This document shows positions 8,834 to 11,717 of a stretch of 11,717 nt of DNA, piece after piece (the first letter of the stretch is position 1; each line of letters starts with the position of its first letter). The translations under genes and the position numbers were made by a program. Source of the DNA: JBHEKP01 sp041859375 (lineage in GTDB: Bacteria > Hydrogenedentota > Hydrogenedentia > Hydrogenedentales > CAITNO01); assembly GCA_041859375.1 (NCBI GenBank), contig JBHEKP010000279.1, positions 1-11,717 on the forward strand, written 5' to 3'. The notes below the pieces were generated by a model, which was not told the origin of the DNA, ran no database searches, and saw only the letters and a program-made list of their open reading frames with translations.

Positions 8834-9778
8834 ATGAAGAAGTCCCGTCGCGGTTTCACACTCATCGAACTGCTGGTGGTGATCGCCATCATCGGCATCT
8901 TGGCGGCAATTCTGCTCCCGGCGCTGGCCCGCGCCCGCGAGGCGGCCCGGAGGTCCAGTTGCCAGAACAACTTAAAGCAGATGGGCATTGTGCTCAAGAT
9001 GTACTCGGGCGAGTCCAAGGGGCAGATGTTCCCGCCGATGCAGGGATTCCCCGCCTGGGACGGCGTGACCGACCCGGACCCCAACTGCAACGGCCACTAT
9101 GACTACCCCGCCATCGGCTTCTCGGGCAAGGCGCTGTACCCCGAGTACCTGACCGACGTGAACGTGCTGAACTGCCCGTCCAACGCGCGGCAGGAGGGCG
9201 TGGGCCAAATCACCGACGAGATCGTCGCCGCGGAGCCCGGATGCGTCCCGTACCGGAACATGCTGACCCAGACGGACATGAGCTACGCGTACTGGGGGTA
9301 TCTGGTGGACCTTATCGACGTGCCGGAACTGCGCTCCGACGAGGTGCGCGATCTCCCCGTGAACGGCAAGGTGCTCCAGGTCCCGTGCCAGCTCATCTCC
9401 ATTTACATGTTTGTGAACCTGGTGGCCGAGGACTGGAAGCCCTCCCCCGAAATGCTTGACGCGGACGTGACGAACCCACTTTATCCAAGGAGCGGGAACG
9501 GAAGAGGAAAAGTAATTTATCGGCTTCGAGAGGGTATTGAACGTTTCATTATCACCGACATCAACAACCCCGCCGCCACCGCCCAAGCCCAGAGCGATGT
9601 GATCGTCGCGTCCGACCTGATCTCGAACACGGGCGCCGACTCCCTGTTCAACCACATCCCCGGCGGCGCGAACGTGCTGTACATGGACGGCCATGTGGAG
9701 TTCCAGAAGTACGACCGCCACGGCGACGGGCCGTGCAACGAGCTGATCGCGAACGCCATCGGCCTGCTGGCTCGGTAA
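8834..9778 (+). CDS. Prepilin-like DUF1559 (H-X-DG) protein
   Basis: A 314-residue protein with a classic type IV pilin-like N-terminus: a short basic leader, then G7-F8 as the prepilin peptidase site, E12 at position +5, and a hydrophobic helix (about 9-30). The body has the features of DUF1559 proteins: ARAREAARRSSCQNNLKQ (32-49), paired cysteines such as C114 and C137, the YRLREGIERF segment (229-238) and, near the end, HIPGGANVLYMDGHVEF (274-290). The last motif matches the H-X9-DG signature except that ten residues, not nine, separate H274 from D285. Such proteins are numerous in PVC-type bacteria and are presumed to be surface or pseudopilus-like components, mostly uncharacterised. The gene stands alone with its own promoter and faces the beta-helix gene across a shared hairpin. 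Codons 215-239 use A/T-ending codons unlike the rest. Confidence 0.93.
   Translation: MKKSRRGFTLIELLVVIAIIGILAAILLPALARAREAARRSSCQNNLKQMGIVLKMYSGESKGQMFPPMQGFPAWDGVTDPDPNCNGHYDYPAIGFSGKALYPEYLTDVNVLNCPSNARQEGVGQITDEIVAAEPGCVPYRNMLTQTDMSYAYWGYLVDLIDVPELRSDEVRDLPVNGKVLQVPCQLISIYMFVNLVAEDWKPSPEMLDADVTNPLYPRSGNGRGKVIYRLREGIERFIITDINNPAATAQAQSDVIVASDLISNTGADSLFNHIPGGANVLYMDGHVEFQKYDRHGDGPCNELIANAIGLLAR
9476..9550 (+). other. Codon-use anomaly inside the prepilin-like gene
   Basis: Twenty-five consecutive codons (P215 to I239) include CCA, CTT, AGG, GGA, AGA, GTA, ATT, CGA and GGT; only 7 of the 25 end in G or C. The codons on both sides nearly all end in G or C. The stretch has 33 G+C of 75 bases. 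The reading frame and the family motif YRLREGIERF are intact. Confidence 0.75.
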
Positions 9779-9787
9779 TGTTATTTC

Positions 9788-9819
9788 TACCCCCATCACA
9801 TTTAGCGGTGATGGGGGTA
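9788..9819. terminator. Hairpin between convergent genes, possible terminator
   Basis: A perfect 12-bp inverted repeat (TACCCCCATCAC at 9788-9799 and GTGATGGGGGTA at 9808-9819) has an 8-nt loop. After one mismatch, three more T-A pairs could extend it. It lies 9 bp after the prepilin-like stop and 13 bp after the beta-helix stop on the other strand, so it could end both transcripts. Neither strand has a long U-run after the stem, so factor-independent termination is plausible but not certain. Confidence 0.5.
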
Positions 9820-9832
9820 AAAACCTTATTAG

Positions 9833-11404
9833 TCACATACACTCATAAGCGCCCATATCATCTGCAACGCCCAATGGCCTGGTAATATTTAATATGTCAA
9901 CACTTGGTGCATGACTCGCTGATGCAGAATTAATTGATGGAGATAACGGACTTGTTTTTAATTTTAAATCAAATGTCAGATCTAATAATGTTGATGGTGG
10001 ATCAACAAATTGTGGATCTAAATTAATATTACCAATACCAGTCCATCCATACTTTATATTTGAATAGCTTATATTTACAGTGGCTGTCTGGTCTTTAACT
10101 ATTTCTGTTATATAGTTATCGTAAACGATAGAATTATTTATATTTAGCAAAGATCCTGCGGTTGCGATTGCTCCACCGACACCACCATTTATTCCATCAA
10201 TATTTGATTTATTTTTGGTAAAAGTGCAATTATTTATTGTGATTCCGAAAAGCGATGAGCTTAATATGGCACCACCGGAATTATACGCTTGATTTTGTGC
10301 AAAGACACAATTTTCAATTATCGCAGATTTTCTTGGAAATAGAGCTCCGCCGTTATCTGCGACATTACGATAAAAAAACGACCTTTTTAACATCAACCCT
10401 GCTGATTGTCCAAAGCTTACAGCTCCATTTCCATATCGTGATGTATTCTCTAAAAATTTACAATTTTCAATTGTTGTGTTGTTAAATTCTGAATAAATAG
10501 CGCCATAAAGGTAGACTGCTGTATTTACTTTAAAATCACATCCAGTTATTGATGCAGTACTTTGACTGATTCCGTGGATACGTAATGCTCCCATATCTTT
10601 TGCAGAATTATACTCAAATAATGTGTTATTTATTACTAAGTTTGCAAAATGAAAAATAACTCCCGCGCCCCCTTGGCCATCTGTCGGACCAAAAGTGGCT
10701 TGATTGTGATCGAATAAACACTGATCTATCTGATATTCAATCTCTAGCTCTTCGTCATCTACATCCAAAAAAATACCACCCCCTTGAATTGTAGAGGTGT
10801 TGTTGTATATGCGGCATTTTTGCATTTGCAATTGAGAATTTATTCCGTATATACCGCCGCCTTGCTCTCCATAATCAGGCGCACCATTTTTAATTGCGCA
10901 ATCTTTTAGTATAGTTCCAGGAGCTCCTGCGTTTTGTATATAAATACATCTAGAGTTATAGTCTCCATCTACTGTAATTCCACATAAAATTGAAGCGGTT
11001 GTGGTTTGAACAACATAATCTGTCTCATAACCATTCCATCTTATTATCGTCTGTGGGTCTATTTTGGTAGTAGGATCAGGTTTGACCCAAGATTCAGCCA
11101 ATGTTTCATTTCCAACAAAGTTTCCAAAAACTGAAATTGCTGGTCTAAGAATAACACGTTCAGAATAGGTGCCCTTCTTAATCCAAACTTCACACTGGAT
11201 TGTATTCCCTGATGCAATCTCCCGTGCATAAGCATCGTCAATTGCTGTCTGGATGCTGGTATATCCTGTTGCCCATGAAGTGCCATCTTGGACTCCATTA
11301 TTGCTTGGCACAACATAAACCTTAACGGCACTATTGCTTGGACATCCTGATAAGGTCACTGCTGTGAATACAAGGCACGTAAAAACAAGAAAAATTCTTA
11401 ACAT
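9833..11404 (-). CDS. Lipoprotein with right-handed parallel beta-helix
   Basis: A 523-residue predicted secreted lipoprotein. The N-terminus has a hydrophobic signal and a lipobox L18-S-G-C21, so Cys21 would be lipidated. Residues about 28-100 match the usual entry to such proteins (YVVPSNNGVQDGTSWATGY, VWIKKGTYSE, FGNFVGNETLAE). From about 130 to 460 come irregular coils with repeated N-N/GGAI/GGGI motifs (GGGIYG, GGGIF, GGALF, GGAILSS, GGAIAT) and C-x-F/I-x-x-N strands, typical of polymorphic, Omp-like beta-helix repeats. The C-terminus (SPSINSASA to RPLGVADDMGAYE) resembles a choice-of-anchor Q ending. These folds often bind or cleave polysaccharide, but no catalytic site is evident. The ATG (11404-11402) follows a GGGAG. 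The gene is AT-rich, unlike its neighbours, suggesting transfer. It is complete and has no partner gene. Confidence 0.9.
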   Translation of the reverse strand: MLRIFLVFTCLVFTAVTLSGCPSNSAVKVYVVPSNNGVQDGTSWATGYTSIQTAIDDAYAREIASGNTIQCEVWIKKGTYSERVILRPAISVFGNFVGNETLAESWVKPDPTTKIDPQTIIRWNGYETDYVVQTTTASILCGITVDGDYNSRCIYIQNAGAPGTILKDCAIKNGAPDYGEQGGGIYGINSQLQMQKCRIYNNTSTIQGGGIFLDVDDEELEIEYQIDQCLFDHNQATFGPTDGQGGAGVIFHFANLVINNTLFEYNSAKDMGALRIHGISQSTASITGCDFKVNTAVYLYGAIYSEFNNTTIENCKFLENTSRYGNGAVSFGQSAGLMLKRSFFYRNVADNGGALFPRKSAIIENCVFAQNQAYNSGGAILSSSLFGITINNCTFTKNKSNIDGINGGVGGAIATAGSLLNINNSIVYDNYITEIVKDQTATVNISYSNIKYGWTGIGNINLDPQFVDPPSTLLDLTFDLKLKTSPLSPSINSASASHAPSVDILNITRPLGVADDMGAYECM

Positions 11405-11431
11405 TGACTGTTTCTCCCATGTAGACGATCA

Positions 11432-11450
11432 ATTAATACCAATTATTAAT
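11432..11450 (-). promoter_or_regulatory. Inverted repeat upstream of the beta-helix gene
   Basis: The minus strand reads ATTAATA-ATTGG-TATTAAT, two perfect 7-bp arms around 5 bp, about 28 bp before the start codon and directly after a second TTGACA (11456-11451). It could be a repressor site, but such short repeats arise easily in AT-rich DNA. Confidence 0.3.
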
Positions 11451-11472
11451 TGTCAACCTACTTTCTAAAAAC

Positions 11473-11501
11473 AAATTACCACAAAAATTCTTTATTGTCA
11501 A
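11473..11501 (-). promoter_or_regulatory. Candidate promoter of the beta-helix gene
   Basis: On the minus strand a perfect TTGACA (11501-11496) is followed by a 17-nt spacer and TAATTT (11478-11473), a poor -10 box. A second TTGACA lies at 11456-11451 without a clear -10 at the right distance. The 165 bp between the HtpG and beta-helix genes otherwise holds only AT-rich sequence. Confidence 0.4.
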
Positions 11502-11569
11502 TATAAATAATATTAATAACACGACATATTACTACTAACGGATCGCTTGGACCTTTCTGAAAGGTGGCG

Positions 11570-11717
11570 TCAGTCTGCGGCGCGGACCATGAGGTCCGCC
11601 ACCAGCCGGGCGAATTCGCCGGGGTTGGGAAGCTGCCCCCCCTCGGCGAGGAGCGCCTGGCCGAAGAGCAGCTCGGCGTAGTCCCCGAGCGCGGGGGCGG
11701 CGGCGTCCCGCTCATGA
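11570..11717 (-). CDS. htpG: HtpG (Hsp90) chaperone, C-terminal end
   Basis: The last 48 residues of a protein that enters from the right edge, ending at the TGA 11572-11570. The segment YAELLFGQALLAEGGQLP, followed by NPGEFARLVADLM, matches the conserved end of bacterial HtpG, which typically reads LLxDQALLAEGxxLxDPxxFxxRxxxLL. HtpG is a cytosolic dimeric ATP-dependent chaperone; this part belongs to the C-terminal dimerisation domain. Everything else, including the ATPase domain, lies outside the window. The DNA is GC-rich with G/C-ending codons, like the left-hand operon and unlike the adjoining beta-helix gene. The call rests on a short but characteristic segment. Confidence 0.85.
   Translation of the reverse strand, partial: HERDAAAPALGDYAELLFGQALLAEGGQLPNPGEFARLVADLMVRAAD

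Larger units (their letters stand above)
9779..11569. other. AT-rich island between GC-rich genes
   Basis: Base composition drops sharply after the prepilin-like stop and rises again at the HtpG stop. The block contains the shared hairpin, the beta-helix lipoprotein gene and 165 bp of upstream DNA. No integrase, transposase, terminal repeats or tRNA gene was seen at either edge, so how it arrived is not visible. Confidence 0.8.

Noticed and set aside
10255..10485. A 76-codon plus-strand frame inside the beta-helix gene
   Set aside because: Short, without a ribosome binding site or recognisable domain, and opposite a clear coding region.
11551..11565. ACCTTTC-x-GAAAGGT palindrome just after the HtpG stop, as a terminator
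   Set aside because: Stem of only 6-7 bp with almost no loop, no U-run after it and low GC; too weak to call.
11476..11715. A 79-codon minus-strand frame at the right edge
   Set aside because: It is out of frame with the HtpG ending, which reads convincingly to a stop at 11570.

Overview
The window is mostly very GC-rich bacterial DNA with overlapping genes. A short AT-rich block (about 9779-11569) looks foreign to it. The host is probably Gram-negative and possibly from the PVC group (Planctomycetes, Verrucomicrobia, Lentisphaerae) or a neighbouring phylum such as Candidatus Hydrogenedentota. That inference rests on the prepilin-like DUF1559/H-X-DG protein, a family greatly expanded in those lineages, together with a lipoprotein beta-helix protein and an HtpG-type chaperone. 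The phylum is inferred, not shown.

Region 1 (1-8642, minus strand, transcribed right to left) is one tight operon of nine genes. In order of transcription they encode: an RDD membrane protein with GYF_2 and zinc-ribbon domains; a zinc-ribbon/B-box membrane protein; a polytopic membrane protein with a PH-like N-terminus; a small B-box membrane protein; a large multi-pass protein ending in DUF4129; a DUF4350 protein; a MoxR-type AAA+ ATPase; a DUF58 protein; and the first 106 residues of a SpoIIM-family (DUF95) protein that runs off the left edge. The last six junctions are all 4-bp start/stop overlaps, so translation is probably coupled. MoxR, DUF58, DUF4129, DUF4350, SpoIIM and RDD genes are known to co-occur. 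The likely theme is a membrane complex in which the MoxR ATPase remodels or matures partners held by a DUF58/vWA-like adaptor. The leading set of zinc-finger and membrane genes is the least familiar part.

Region 2 (8643-9778) is a divergent intergenic region holding a good sigma70-type promoter, followed by a plus-strand prepilin-like DUF1559 gene. A short stretch of that gene (9476-9550) has strikingly different codon use.

Region 3 (9779-11569) is AT-rich. It contains a hairpin shared by two convergent genes, a minus-strand lipoprotein predicted to fold as a right-handed beta-helix, and its own promoter region.

Region 4 (11570-11717) returns to high GC and encodes the last 48 residues of an HtpG (Hsp90) chaperone on the minus strand. 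No tRNA, rRNA, CRISPR array, transposase or integrase was seen.
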